This document shows positions 23,430 to 34,490 of a stretch of DNA of 64,000 nt, piece after piece. The first letter of the stretch is position 1. Each line of letters opens with the position of its first letter. Source of the stretch: Isoetes taiwanensis (taxonomy: Eukaryota; Streptophyta; Lycopodiopsida; Isoetales; Isoetaceae); the NCBI GenBank assembly GCA_021234155.1, contig JAJEKV010000680.1, forward strand, positions 1 through 64,000, written 5' to 3'. The notes under the pieces were generated by a model. That model saw only the letters and a program-made list of their open reading frames with translations, had not been told where the DNA came from and did not search any database. A program made the translations under genes and the position numbers.

Positions 23430-24125
23430 TAAGCCACAAAATGGCCTCATTGTGTTTTTCACTCTAAATGGCCTTAGACCTTGTGTTTTTCATCTTGAGG
23501 AGCCTTAAACCTATGTTTTTATTTTGGAGGGCCTTAGACTGCATTTTTTTCACTCACGGTACGCTTTCGACTCGCTTGAGTCGAAGACCCTAACCCTGCA
23601 TTTTTTAAGCTTTGTTTGCCTTTCTCATTTCGCTTGAGTCGAGAGAAAGACCTATGACCCTAAAAACTGCGTTTTGGCTTTGAGCTGCCTTTTCGACTCG
23701 TGGTCGAGAAAAGGCCTGAAACCTAAAACCTGTGTTTTTCGCTTTGGTTGCCTTTCTCGACTTCAGTCGAAAGTCCTTATGACCCCTAAAACCCTGCGTT
23801 TTTTTGCTTTTTTATCTTTCTCGGCTACGTGAGTCGAGAAAGTCCTCCCGACCCTAAAACACAATGCTTTTGGCTTTGGACGCCTTTCTGCCATTTCGTA
23901 GTCGAAGATCCTTCGACCCTAAAACACCGTTTTTGCTTTTTGGTACATCTTTCGGCTTCGATCAAGAAAGTCGACCCTAAAACTGCGTTTTAGCTTTTGG
24001 TGCCTTTTCGACTCGCCCGGTAAGAACCCTGACCTGTGTTTTTCCCTCTGAGCTTCCTTTCTCGACTCAGGCCTGTATTTTCCAAAAATGGCCCTAAGAA
24101 CTGTGTTTCATTTTATTTTTTTTGC
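23430..24125 (+). repeat. Tandem array of about 60-75-bp units, each with a TCGA stem
   Basis: Roughly ten to twelve diverged units read as: CCTTTCTCGACT, short loop, AGTCGAGAAAG, then GACCCTAAAACC, TGTGTTTTTCGCTTT. Well-formed units start near 23567, 23620, 23691, 23753, 23813, 23881, 23943, 24001 and 24055. Earlier units (from 23430) lack the stem. Unit length and sequence vary, so this is a satellite-like array and not CRISPR. It lies inside the 3959-bp TIR element. Confidence 0.75.
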
Positions 24126-25850
24126 CTGTAGCATCACTTGACTAACTTGATTTTGTCTTTTGCAGTCCTTATCTCGACCACATAGTACATGCTTGGGAGC
24201 AATGAAAAGACCAGTTCATTGAAGAAAGGTGCCGAGAAGAGGGTGGTGACATCAGTTGGACATACAGGCACGTGACCCATGAAGGAACTCCTCATACAAA
24301 TTTCTACAGTCTGTAAGTTGCTCCATGACTTGGAGAGAGCTCCACGCGCCCTTTGCATTAGGTATTCATGTGTGAAGAGGGTGTAATCATTGTGCCCATA
24401 CGACCACTATGGTCTCTTCACCTAAGAAAATAGAGCCAAAATATTCAACTAAGAATCTTTTTCAATTAGAACTTGATAGGTCTAATGCATGTTTGCATTG
24501 CATTGTTCTTGTTCTCAACACGCTATCCAAGAAAACTGGAAGAAAAGCTTGGATGCACACTAATAGACAAAAATTCCAATTATGGCCAGTTTTCGGGTCG
24601 GGGTGCTTCTTTTTGTGTAAATTAACAGGGTTCCGAAAAAAAATGGGAATGGAATGAGTCCCACTTTAATTAAATACGACTTCAAAATACCTGTTGCAAG
24701 CCTCATCGAGTAAGAGCGGCTTGATTTACAAGAGAATTTGCCTTCAATGCTAACAGTGGCCATCGTATGTTTTACGTATTCAGCAAGCTTCCTAGCGCCG
24801 ACCTTGTTCACAGAATTATACCACTGATTGCTCTTAGGATTCTAGATTGGCTGCATGAAATATAATTTAAAAAAGTTCCTATCCTTATCGGATTTTGTCT
24901 CTGCCAAGTGCTTGTCAAACTGCCTATAGGCCAGTATGACATCCGTTTGGTAACACCTCAAAGGAATTCTGGACTGCTCTTCCTGATAATGACTTATATC
25001 AACGCCATAATTCTTGCTTAACCTCTCGCTATACTCAAGGAATTCTGATCCATTCTCTGAGCCAACAACAAAATCTGACATAACTAGCTTGTGAAGTTCA
25101 TTCATTCCTCGAATGGCAAATCTGGCAACACACTCAGTAATACAAAAACCTCCTCTGCAGGCCCTTCGCATGATGGATTTGATGACTTACGTCAGCTAAC
25201 AACGTCTTCTCATCTCCATAGGCTATCTCATCTATCTTCCTCCGCTTCAGACACACATCTGGAGTTCAGTGAGATCTCCTCATAGCTGCAATCCATGCTA
25301 GGCAGGCTCTCTCAAAGGTAGGAGGGACCTTGATTGATGATAAACAGAGGTTCCAGGACTCCAGAATTTGCAATCCTACACTGAACTTGTAGAATAGATC
25401 TAATCAGTAACAAAAAGCAAAGAGTTAGACTAGAATCTGAACGTAAATACAGTCTAACCTAAATTAAAATCTAAACTAACTAAAGAACCTGAACTAGAAC
25501 TAAGTGCAGATTTAACCCACATAAATTAACCTACAAAACTTAAACCTAGGACCTAGAAAATTACTCACAAAATTAACTAGAAAATCTACCTCTAAAATCT
25601 AAAGATAGGGTTTCACTTATGATTCAGGCGGGTAAAACTTTCTATTGTTCTTTGTAACCTGCAACATAAAAGGCTCCACCAAACGAGCTAACTCTAAAAG
25701 CTCCAACTCCTCAATTTTCTTCTCTAAGGAATGACCTGTAAACTCGCTCCATAAACGCTTTCTAGCCCATAACAACTTTGCAGCAGACTTTGAAATTCCA
25801 CCAGCTTCTACTTCCTTTTTGAGCTCCTCGTCGAGCTCAGGAATATAAGG

Positions 25851-28800
25851 GTTTTTATAAGGTCTAAATAATCCTATTCAATAAGGGGTTTTCTAGGGTG
25901 GACACCTTGGGTAGCGACCCACACCTCTGAAATGGGTCGTTTATATGAGAATGCACAATGTTACATGTACTACACATTGAGGAATCTCCATTCGCTCTAG
26001 CACTACAAGAGTTATATAACCACCCCAATGGTCATATGCCATCACATAATTCCACAGATGTGTCAAACACTAAGCACAGAAGTGTAAGTGAACAAAAGCA
26101 TGAAGTCATAGCTAAAACAACCATCGTAATGCCAACCCATACATCGTTAGCACAAACTAGGTAAGATCCATCAGTATGCACCCAAGGCCCTTCCCTTTAA
26201 TCTTAGATTCTTTTATACGGAACAACTATGCTGGATTTGCCAAGGCGTGGAAAAAATGGTTTGCATTGAGCATCTCAATTGAAATAGTCTATCATCAGCA
26301 ATGGTACAACTGATAGGCAACCTGTATAGTGAAGAACGGAATTAGAGAATGGACCAAAACTAACACATCCAGCAAGACAAAAAAAAAAAAAAAAAAACGC
26401 TTTAGTTAAAGGACAAAACTAAGGCTTCTCATCCTTAGTGTGTTGCTTCTTTTGGTAGAAACAAACGTTGCAATAACTTACTCAAATTGGCATAAGAGCA
26501 TACCGCCATGTCAATTTCACGCGTATATACAAAAAGATCAAAACTCCATCGAATTGGGAACTCAAGGCTCTAGTCCAATATGTTTCAGTGGCATGTATAT
26601 CTGAACAGAGAGGAAAGGCCTGCAGCAAACAAATACCCCGCTAGCTTGAAGAAGATAGATACTGCAGTCTAAGGTTTAATTAAATAGCATCAAAATTGAT
26701 AAATGCATATACCATGTTGCATTTCGAAAATAGTCTGTTGCAAAACATAGTGGATCTTGCAAATTCAATAAGAAGCCTCTACTGGTGTGGAACATAGATG
26801 TTTTAAAAGAATGAACCTTTAATATGATGGAAGAACCGATCCTTCAATATGATGAATCTGGTAAGAAAAAATCAACGGCACTGGCAGGGATGCTAGAAAT
26901 CCCTTGCCAAAATCACAGTAAACAATTCATACCAGGTCTCTCGCCATATGCAAGACCCCCATTTGGAGCATTAAACAGCTCCAGATGATGTGGCACTGAT
27001 GAAGGATAATGCCAAAGCAAAGATCCTGGCATGCTGCAACAAATACTGAATAAAGCTGAAGCCGGTGCACCGGATTCACAAAGGTGGAAAAAAATATACT
27101 ATTTGTATTTTCCACATGCCCAATCATTTTAATTTGGTGAAGAGATCCCTATGCCGAAAATCCCAGGGCAGAAGCCACACTAATAATTCTTTCCGATTTT
27201 TTTACTTAAGGAAGAGCAAAACAATAGACATTACCTAACATGAATGCTGACAGTACTTGTAATTGGGCAGAAGAGCTTGATCTCTTGCCTAATATCTGCT
27301 TCAATCACCGTAAATTAATTTCAAAAACTCCACTTTTTCACCGCCTCAACAGAATCGACTTTGAAAGAGAAAATTAACGCCGAAACAAAGCCGACTTTGC
27401 AGAAAGGGAAAACCATACGGAGGCTTTGTTTATGCAATCACATGCCGGAAAGAAGGGGGAAAGATCGACACATATGCCGAGAATCCAATCCCAAATCAAA
27501 ACCTCTCTCAAATCATACTCCCTCCCATAATCATACGAACTTGTTATATTTTGCTTTGTAATTTTTGGCCAAATAGGAAACTTTGTCGGTGATAAAAGAA
27601 AACCCCAAACTTAGGCAAAGGTTACATGGGAAAGAATCCAAAAAAGTTTTCGGCAGGCATGCACGAGAAACCAAATTAAACAATAGATATCAGGTACACA
27701 TTTCTGCCATGTAAAGTAATGACAAGTGTGATGCAATTTGAAAGCTGAAAGTATGTCTCTCCAATATAATATGCTGCCTAAATATCCTGCCTTGGCAAAT
27801 ATCCAAATCGATTTTTCCACACTGTCTGTCCACTTATTGTCAGGTCCTCGAGTTGGAATCACAGATAACAAAATAAACGAAGGCATGCGAGTTCTCGGAA
27901 TCTCAACTTTTTCCATGGGCATTGTCACGTCCTCTTTGTCCCCTTTAAAATTTACATTGAAAATTTCGGGCCAACCCTCATTCATTAGCTGCAGAAGGCC
28001 GATGTATAACTTCACCTCACAAACTAAACTCCTGTGCCAAATCTGGAGTGCAGCACAGTGATAACAGACCGTAAAACAGACACTTGACGTGGCATGCTAT
28101 CTCACCACCCAACCACGAACTCTCAGCTAGAACACAGCCGCCCCAGAGCTCTCCCCCGAGCTACTATATAGCATGCACGCCCCTTTGGTCTATCTTTGGA
28201 CCAAAGCCCTCTTTGGACCATAGGCCCCCTTTTGGACTAAAGGCCCTCTTTGGACTAAAAGTCATCTTTGGACTCCACGTCCTTAGCATATAGCATTCCG
28301 CCATATGGCAGAGCCACCAAGCTTATTCCTATCTGCCATGTGAGGAATCACTGCTTGCACAAGCCCTGAGATGTTGTCTGAAGGACCGTGCTTCGAATGA
28401 TCAATCCTGATATAAGACTGACCATTCGCTACACCAGAAGTATAAGACTATACCAATTTGCTAACATGCCTTCACGCCCAACAAATAAAATGTAGATAAA
28501 GATTAGAGGCCAGAATGCATGAATACCTGCCATTATACTCAACATCACAGTTGTTACTATGGAATTTGTATGGGGTACCATAAAAAGGGGAAGGACGGAA
28601 AAAGAGATCCTACCCACATTCTTTTGCCTTTGTAAGACATATAGCGAGCTCAAAGCACACCATTCTGCACACAGCCTTGTCAAGGCCATCTTCTGAACAA
28701 ACAAACATCTGCCATATGACACTGATAACGTTGAGACAGTTGACCCATGGAATTGCCTAAAATGCCGAAAAACAAATATGAAGTCAGAAATTCACAAAGA

Positions 28801-29270
28801 TAACAATGCTTGCTATTGTGCTCTAGTAAGATGAAGATAGGCAGGTATTCAAAAGAGCTAGGCAGGAACATAATGTAGCTAGTTACCCACAGCTTAAGAA
28901 TTTTCATAAAATTCAAGACATCATTGGTTGCCCTCGTCTTTTGTCCCTGGCTATCATTATCCTAGCATGGCCATTGTATTTCCGTAATGGAGACATTGAA
29001 AAGCACAACAACAATCATGATGGATAAACCTGCAAGTATGGTTAACGCTACACAGACTTGGGGTAGCATGGAATCTGTTGGTGATCTTTAAGTTTTACTA
29101 ATATATAATTTACAATCTGGTCAACTCCAAAGGATTGTCTAAAAGAGCTGAACAATCTAAGTTCTTTGTTATAGAGTATCGTAATAATGGAAGACTAACC
29201 AGCATCCTACTTTCTCACTCATATAATTGAATTGATGTGCAGCCTTTGCAATTATAAACAGTAACAGAAG
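25851..29270. other. No recognisable gene
   Basis: A 19-A run at 26379-26397 may be a retroposed tail. Minus-strand frames at 27611-28015 and 28429-28722 are open for about 100-130 codons, but I recognise neither and see no splice partners. 28181-28275 is a short-unit repeat. Confidence 0.4.
28181..28275 (+). repeat. Short tandem repeat, CTTTGGACNA unit
   Basis: Six variants of a 17-19-bp unit around CCCTCTTTGGACTAAAGG follow one another. Noncoding. Confidence 0.75.
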
Positions 29271-29277
29271 GTATTGT

Positions 29278-30278
29278 CACTAGAGTTGTCTCAGGGACCT
29301 GTTTGGGTTCATCAACCCGTATGGGTTCCTCAATCCCCTCTCCATATTAGGGACTAGTTCTTCATGATACTTATGAGATTCTAAATATGAACACCTGGAT
29401 TGTAAGATTAACTCGAAGTTGTACCACCATATTCAATGACAAAATAAAATTCTTCACAAGTTTGGCATAATCGCACCTTGAAATACACTCAATTCAATGG
29501 TTTCGATGATATGATATAATCTCATGACACTCAATGTGGAATGCAAATTTCAAGACAACATTAGTTTTCTATGAACATAGCCTACAAATGCTACTCATTT
29601 TTCAAGTTTCATGTGATTTCATAAAAATTTGATGTATCAATGAGCAAATCATAATTTCAATCCTTGAGAGACCCAGTCAGGTCCCTAAGGAATTTCTGAA
29701 AAACAGACATCCAGGAACCATTTCATATCCATGATATTTGAAATAGAATAAGAATGTGAAGGTACTATTATTTTTCAATGGAAATAGGTATTAAGTACTA
29801 CACGTCTTGCTAAATAGATTTCATTTTTTCAAAAAGTGTAGTAGGACTATGAATTTTCAAAATTTTGACCCTCGGGGGACCTAACTGGGTCCATAAAGAA
29901 CTTCTGAACTTCAAACTTTGAGGAATTATTTCTCGAAAATTCTACCATAGATTTTTCTAATTCTTCTTGTGATAGATTTGTCATATCATGATTTACAAGA
30001 TGGAAGAATTAGAATTCCTAGGAAAAATCATTTTGCAAAATAATGTAAGAAATGTTAAAGACTTTGAGAATAAACTTGACCCCTTCACATTCGGCTCCAC
30101 ATTATGTTTGGTAATAGAAGCTTTCTATATTTTTCATAAATTTTTCCTTATATGTACACTCATGGAGGACAATATATTGTGAGTATGTAGACAAATTCTT
30201 TATCTCGGAGTTATAATAGAATTTCAAAAAAAGTGTACGAATGAACCCATTTGGGTTCATCAAGGGACAACTCTAGTG
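29278..30278. mobile_element. CACTA-ended non-autonomous element, about 1.0 kb
   Basis: CACTAGAGTTGTC at the left end and GACAACTCTAGTG at the right end are perfect 13-bp inverted repeats. Subterminal repeats of TTTGGGTTCATCA and GGGACC occur at both ends, and internal copies such as GACCTAACTGGGTCC occur near 29670 and 29877. No transposase. No clear 3-bp target-site duplication (TGT versus TTA), so the CACTA/EnSpm assignment rests on the ends alone. Confidence 0.6.
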
Positions 30279-33200
30279 TTAAGCTGAAGTTCTTTGTTTG
30301 GAAGTATAGCTCTGACATCTCTGTATAAATATTGGATACATTACACGCCGCCTAAGGAGAGCGGAAAATCATAGAATAACAAGCTTATAGTATTTAAATT
30401 GTACATTCATGAAGCTGTGTCTACGTGTTGCAACCACCACTGACTTGCAACAATCAGATGCAAACATCAAGCTGTGACTGTGTATTGTGGCTGTCATGAT
30501 GAGTCAAACTTAACTCTGTCTGTGAGCATGACTAAGGCTACAATTACCTATATCTATTGCCATTATAACTACCAACTACAGGATCTGACTGACTGACTAC
30601 AAGATGCGATTGCGTAGTGAATCTCGGTTGTTCCCAAACTATTGCTTCATAAACGACACTGCCCTGAATCTTAGGCTCTAAACCTTATCAGAAGTAATGT
30701 CTGAACCTGTGAAATGAAAACAAGAGAAATCCAACCTCTTATTATTTATAAGTCCATTGATTAGTATGAATTCGTTGCTCGGCAATGCCCGTCAATCAGT
30801 TATTAAAAAATAGATAGTTCAATCACATCAACTTTATGATCTACTTAACTGAAGTAGATGTCTAACTTCAGAGAGTGCACTTCTATTTTTATGTTACATA
30901 CATGCTGATTACTACATTGCAATTTGGTTCCACTATGATTGTACTATTGCCATTCATTATCATAGCAATCCTGTAGCCACTGTGCAAGTTTCTAAGCAAA
31001 TAGAGAGGAGTACCATGCCAACCAGTTTCAAAATACACATAATGAAGTCTTTTCTCTTGGACTGGCTCAACTTTGCTGCCTCTAAAGTTACTGGTTTCAG
31101 AATATTGGTAAATCCAGTACCAGGCGCTCTAACATCACTAATAAGAATGTTTATCTGGAGCTCAAAGTCCTACTCCTTTCTAAATTACTTGACAAACTCT
31201 GTCGCATAATATGTTTTTTTCTTTGGAGAAGGAAACCATAATCTGAAACCACCTGAAATGCAACCATACAATAGAAAGAAAAGATTTGAATTGCCCGAAT
31301 ACTATTACAATACTAACCAACCTTTTGGGATAATGGTTTTGATTTCACAGCTTTTTTGCAAGATCTGTCTCTATTATATATATCAGCTCTTCATTGAAAT
31401 TTTTTTGCTTCTTCAAAAGCAACTAAACCATCCCCAATTTTTGTTAAAACATTGAAATGATTGATGTCCTCGAAAGCCCAAAACCATCGGAGCGCCGTAT
31501 TCCTACTCCGGGAAGTGGTAAACCCGGACACATGTCCGGGTTAACCACTGTCATGTCCGGGTTAACCACTTTTTTTGGCTGGGATAACCACGAGGTGAAC
31601 TGAGCGTGGGACTGTGTTTTGGCATGCTAATCTTTGAATAGAGCTTGCAGTCAGCTTACTGAACGGTTCAATCCGATTCAAACACCATTGGAATCACCTT
31701 GGCAGCCCCTAAAGACCTCATTCTATCAAAAGAGCAAGAGATTTGAGCATGGATCAAGCAAGAGAAATGAAAAAACATGCAGAAACCGTTGTTCTTGAGC
31801 TTGAAACTGAGCAGCAGTGGTAAACCCGGACATGTGTTCGGGTTTACCCCAAAACTACTGGACCCTACCATGAGCTCCAAATCCACCAGCTCCCATTCAT
31901 CCCTGGTTATTGGAGTAATCACAATGACCTACTACTCCTGATCAAGCTCGCCTCAAAAGCTGGCCAAGAACTGTGACCTACCTATGGATATGACATTTCC
32001 CGAATTTGCTAACATATGCTAGCCCCACACCAAGCAAAAGATTGCTCTTTGGGAACCAGAAAGGATTTCGATCCTTCAAATGGGCCAGAATATTGATAAC
32101 CCAGATTTATCTTCCTGCGATTATAAACAAGCAGGTCATCTCTTGTATCGTTTCGCCTATTTTATCACATAGATTTCTAGAAAGGATCTTACTTGTCTAT
32201 GACACGTATATCACTATGAAAGGCAGTTCGCATCCAAACATTTAAAAGACAAGGAAAATGAAGCTGCATGTTCATAGCATTTTTTGTGACATTTAGATTA
32301 CGGCTTCAATCCTTAACACATATAAGATCCTTAGCACAAAGATGCTATATATCAGGGAAAAAGAGATAACTAGTCAAAAGCACGTTTGATTACTTTGCAT
32401 AGCAAATTGCAAGATTTGGAGTCATACATTGGATTGGACGTGATGTGTAGTTTCTCTTCTGCAATCACATTTGAAATTCAATGATCATGTTCTAAAGCAC
32501 AACAGTTACGGATAACTCATGCATCAATCATTTAAATTGGAATATCTTTCTGGAGAATGAAAAGAGAACGTAATACTTACTTTCACATCAAAGGTCCTGA
32601 AGCTTTGCTTGTAAAAAGACGTTGACGGCATGCCTATATTTTATCTGCCACTGTCACTCATTATGCCATTAGCACAATGTCACTCATTATGCCATTAGCA
32701 CAATCTACTTGTTCTATGTGTAAAGGACACCAATGAAAGCAAGCAAGCATACATCCCACTCATATTGCGAGGTCCTTTTATTGCCTGCAAATTTTTGGGT
32801 TGCCCCTAGGGGGGCAAACCCTCGTTTATGTGGGTATGTGGGCATATTCAAGTATATGCTGGCATATACCTAGCATATGCTGATGACTGCTAAAAACTGG
32901 CTGCTGCCTGTAAATGCTCGGTCATCCAGCTAAAACGGGCGTAGTAGTTGCAGTGGTGCCTGGGAGAGCTGCAAAGACGGTCGGATTTGGCACTGTCATG
33001 CAGCCATGGCCGTTACAGGGTTATTTGGAGAAGCAGAAGGCCTACAAGGATTCCATGTTGCTAAAATGTTTGCTGAAGAACAGTTGAACAAGTATTTTTA
33101 GTGCATTCCGAGCTATCTCATGAGATGGCAAAATCCGACCCTTCCTTATTGTAAACTGGCTTCTTGACTGTACAATTTCTTCCCAGACTGGCTATGGCGT

Positions 33201-33430
33201 CTCCTGGAGTACACCGGCCAAAAGGGGCCATTTCGAAGCAGCAGATCTTCTGGATATGGCATCAGATTTATCCACGCCACATGGCAAATAAATCACAAGG
33301 CAAATTTGTCAACTAATATCTTCTGAAGCCGGATTCGCATTCTGATATACAGACCTGCATCTACCTCCTAATGCAAAAACAAGGTACGCAGCCAATATGC
33401 TCTTATTTGCAGCAGAACAACATTGCTCCA
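30279..33430. other. No recognisable gene; hairpin and short repeats
   Basis: AT-rich with unassigned short frames. TGTCACTCATTATGCCATTA and the next six bases are tandemly duplicated (32652-32703). TTGCCCCTAGGGGGGCAA near 32802 is a palindrome. Confidence 0.45.
31514..31850. repeat. Family of CCCGGACATGTCCGGG hairpins
   Basis: 31514-31549 is a near-perfect 36-bp inverted repeat (AGTGGTAAACCCGGACA against TGTCCGGGTTAACCACT). One arm is repeated at 31553-31570, and a second full hairpin lies at 31815-31850. No gene is associated. Confidence 0.75.
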
Positions 33431-33520
33431 ACAGCTAATTAGGGTTGGAGCATTTGATGAGCTTTCTGGCTAGGGCCTCTGACCGGAGGGACTGGAAGCT
33501 TATGCCAAAGCTTGAAATTC

Positions 33521-33594
33521 GCCAGGAGCTGGAGCCTGGTTCGTATGAGCATGGTTCGCCAGGAGCTGGAGCCTGGTTCGTATGAGCATGGTTC
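33521..33594. repeat. 37-bp tandem duplication
   Basis: GCCAGGAGCTGGAGCCTGGT and the next 17 bases occur twice in a row. Confidence 0.85.
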
Positions 33595-33698
33595 GTTCGC
33601 AGGAGCTTGATTTTGTGTGCTCTCTGCAATTGTTTTTCTTGCTCGGGCTTACTTGCTCCTTGGCTATGCTGCTGGAGCAAGCTGCTCAAGGCCACTAT

Positions 33699-34490
33699 AG
33701 ATTGCACTAGATGATGCTTGCAGACAGAGATTATGTGCAATATTCAGTCAGGGTTTCTAGGGTGGAATAATATTTTCAAAGGAATTAAATTGTCCATTTT
33801 GTTACTGCGAGATTACTCAGGTAGTTAGTCAAAATGCCTTGCTCTTTCTTTTTTCTCTAGCTTCACAGATAACCCTTTGCAATGATGGATTTAGGTGTTG
33901 CATCCAAAACAATATTGGAAGATCATCATGAGGTCTAGCCTCTATGCAGTTCTTTTATTCATGTACTACAGTACCGCTAGATATTCTGCATCTAGAGTGG
34001 CCAGCCTGCATTTGTTGCAATTTTAGCCAAGGTATAAGTGTCAGTTTCTTATGGCTGAATTTAAAGCTCTCTAATATCCCCCGAATGTTTTTGCAGGTAC
34101 TATATCTCATAGATTGCACTGGATCATGCTTGCAGACAGAGTTTAGGTGCAACATTCAGCCGGGGTTGATAGACCAGAAGAATATTGGCAAAGGAATTAA
34201 TTGCCCATTTCGTTACTGCGAGATTACTAAGATAGTTAGTCAGGATGCCTTGCTCTTTCTTCTTTCTTTAGCTTCACAGATAAACCCTTTGCAATGATGG
34301 ATTTAGGTGTTGCATCCAAAACAATCTTTGGAAGATCATCATGGGGCCTGGCCTCGTGCGGTTCTTTTATTCATGTTCTACTGTTTTGCAAGAAAATATT
34401 ACGCATCTAGACTGGCCAACTTTGCATTTGTTGCAATTTGAGTTAAGGTATAAGTGTCGGTTTCTTCTTTGAATTTAAAGCTCTCTAATG
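33699..34490. repeat. Segmental tandem duplication, about 412-bp unit
   Basis: Blocks such as AGATTGCACT, GTTACTGCGAGATTACT, GATGGATTTAGGTGTTGCAT and TTTAAAGCTCTCTAAT occur in the same order in 33699-34075 and 34111-34490 with about 85-90% identity by eye. TGCTCTCTGCAATTGTTTTT also recurs outside (33619 and 34538), so the duplicated segment may be larger. Confidence 0.8.

Larger units (their letters stand above)
20724..24682. mobile_element. 3959-bp element with perfect 25-bp terminal inverted repeats
   Basis: 20724-20748 and 24658-24682 are exact inverted copies (start AAGTCGTATTTAATTAAA). CAAA flanks both sides (20720-20723, 24683-24686), perhaps a 4-bp target-site duplication. Removing it rejoins a Crypton recombinase intron 8 bp past the donor (GTATTTTG). 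No transposase is found inside. It holds a purine tract, a TCGA-hairpin tandem array and ordinary short frames. The superfamily is not recognised. Confidence 0.75.
20490..25850 (-). pseudogene. Crypton-type tyrosine recombinase, exons split by an inserted element
   Basis: Read 25850 to 20490. The first exon (about 25850-25615) gives the core-binding part: WARKRLWSEFT, ELARLVEPFML and NNRKFYPPES. Next comes a middle stretch (about 25350-25160) with LKRRKIDEIAYGDEKTLL and HHAKGLQ. The catalytic exon (to 24691) has FAIRGMNELHKLVMSDF, SEFLEYSERLSKNYG, NPKSNQWYNSVNKVG and RSYSMRLATG. The last exon (about 20665-20490) has MPLMEKSFDDN and RRTYKSVL, placing the expected catalytic Tyr. This order matches the DUF3504/KCTD1-like recombinases of Crypton transposons. 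Damage: an in-frame TAG at 24842-24844, a frameshift near 25160, a frame break at the start of the last exon, and Tyr where the His of HxxR is expected. A 3959-bp element sits in the intron between the last two exons. Confidence 0.7.

Noticed and set aside
23430-24125. CRISPR-like repeat array with hairpins
   Set aside because: Units vary in length and sequence, there are no distinct spacers, no cas genes, and the DNA is eukaryotic. It is a tandem satellite inside a transposon.
27611-28015. 134-codon minus-strand frame
   Set aside because: No motif, no splice partners, and it ends in low-quality hydrophobic sequence; insufficient to call a gene.
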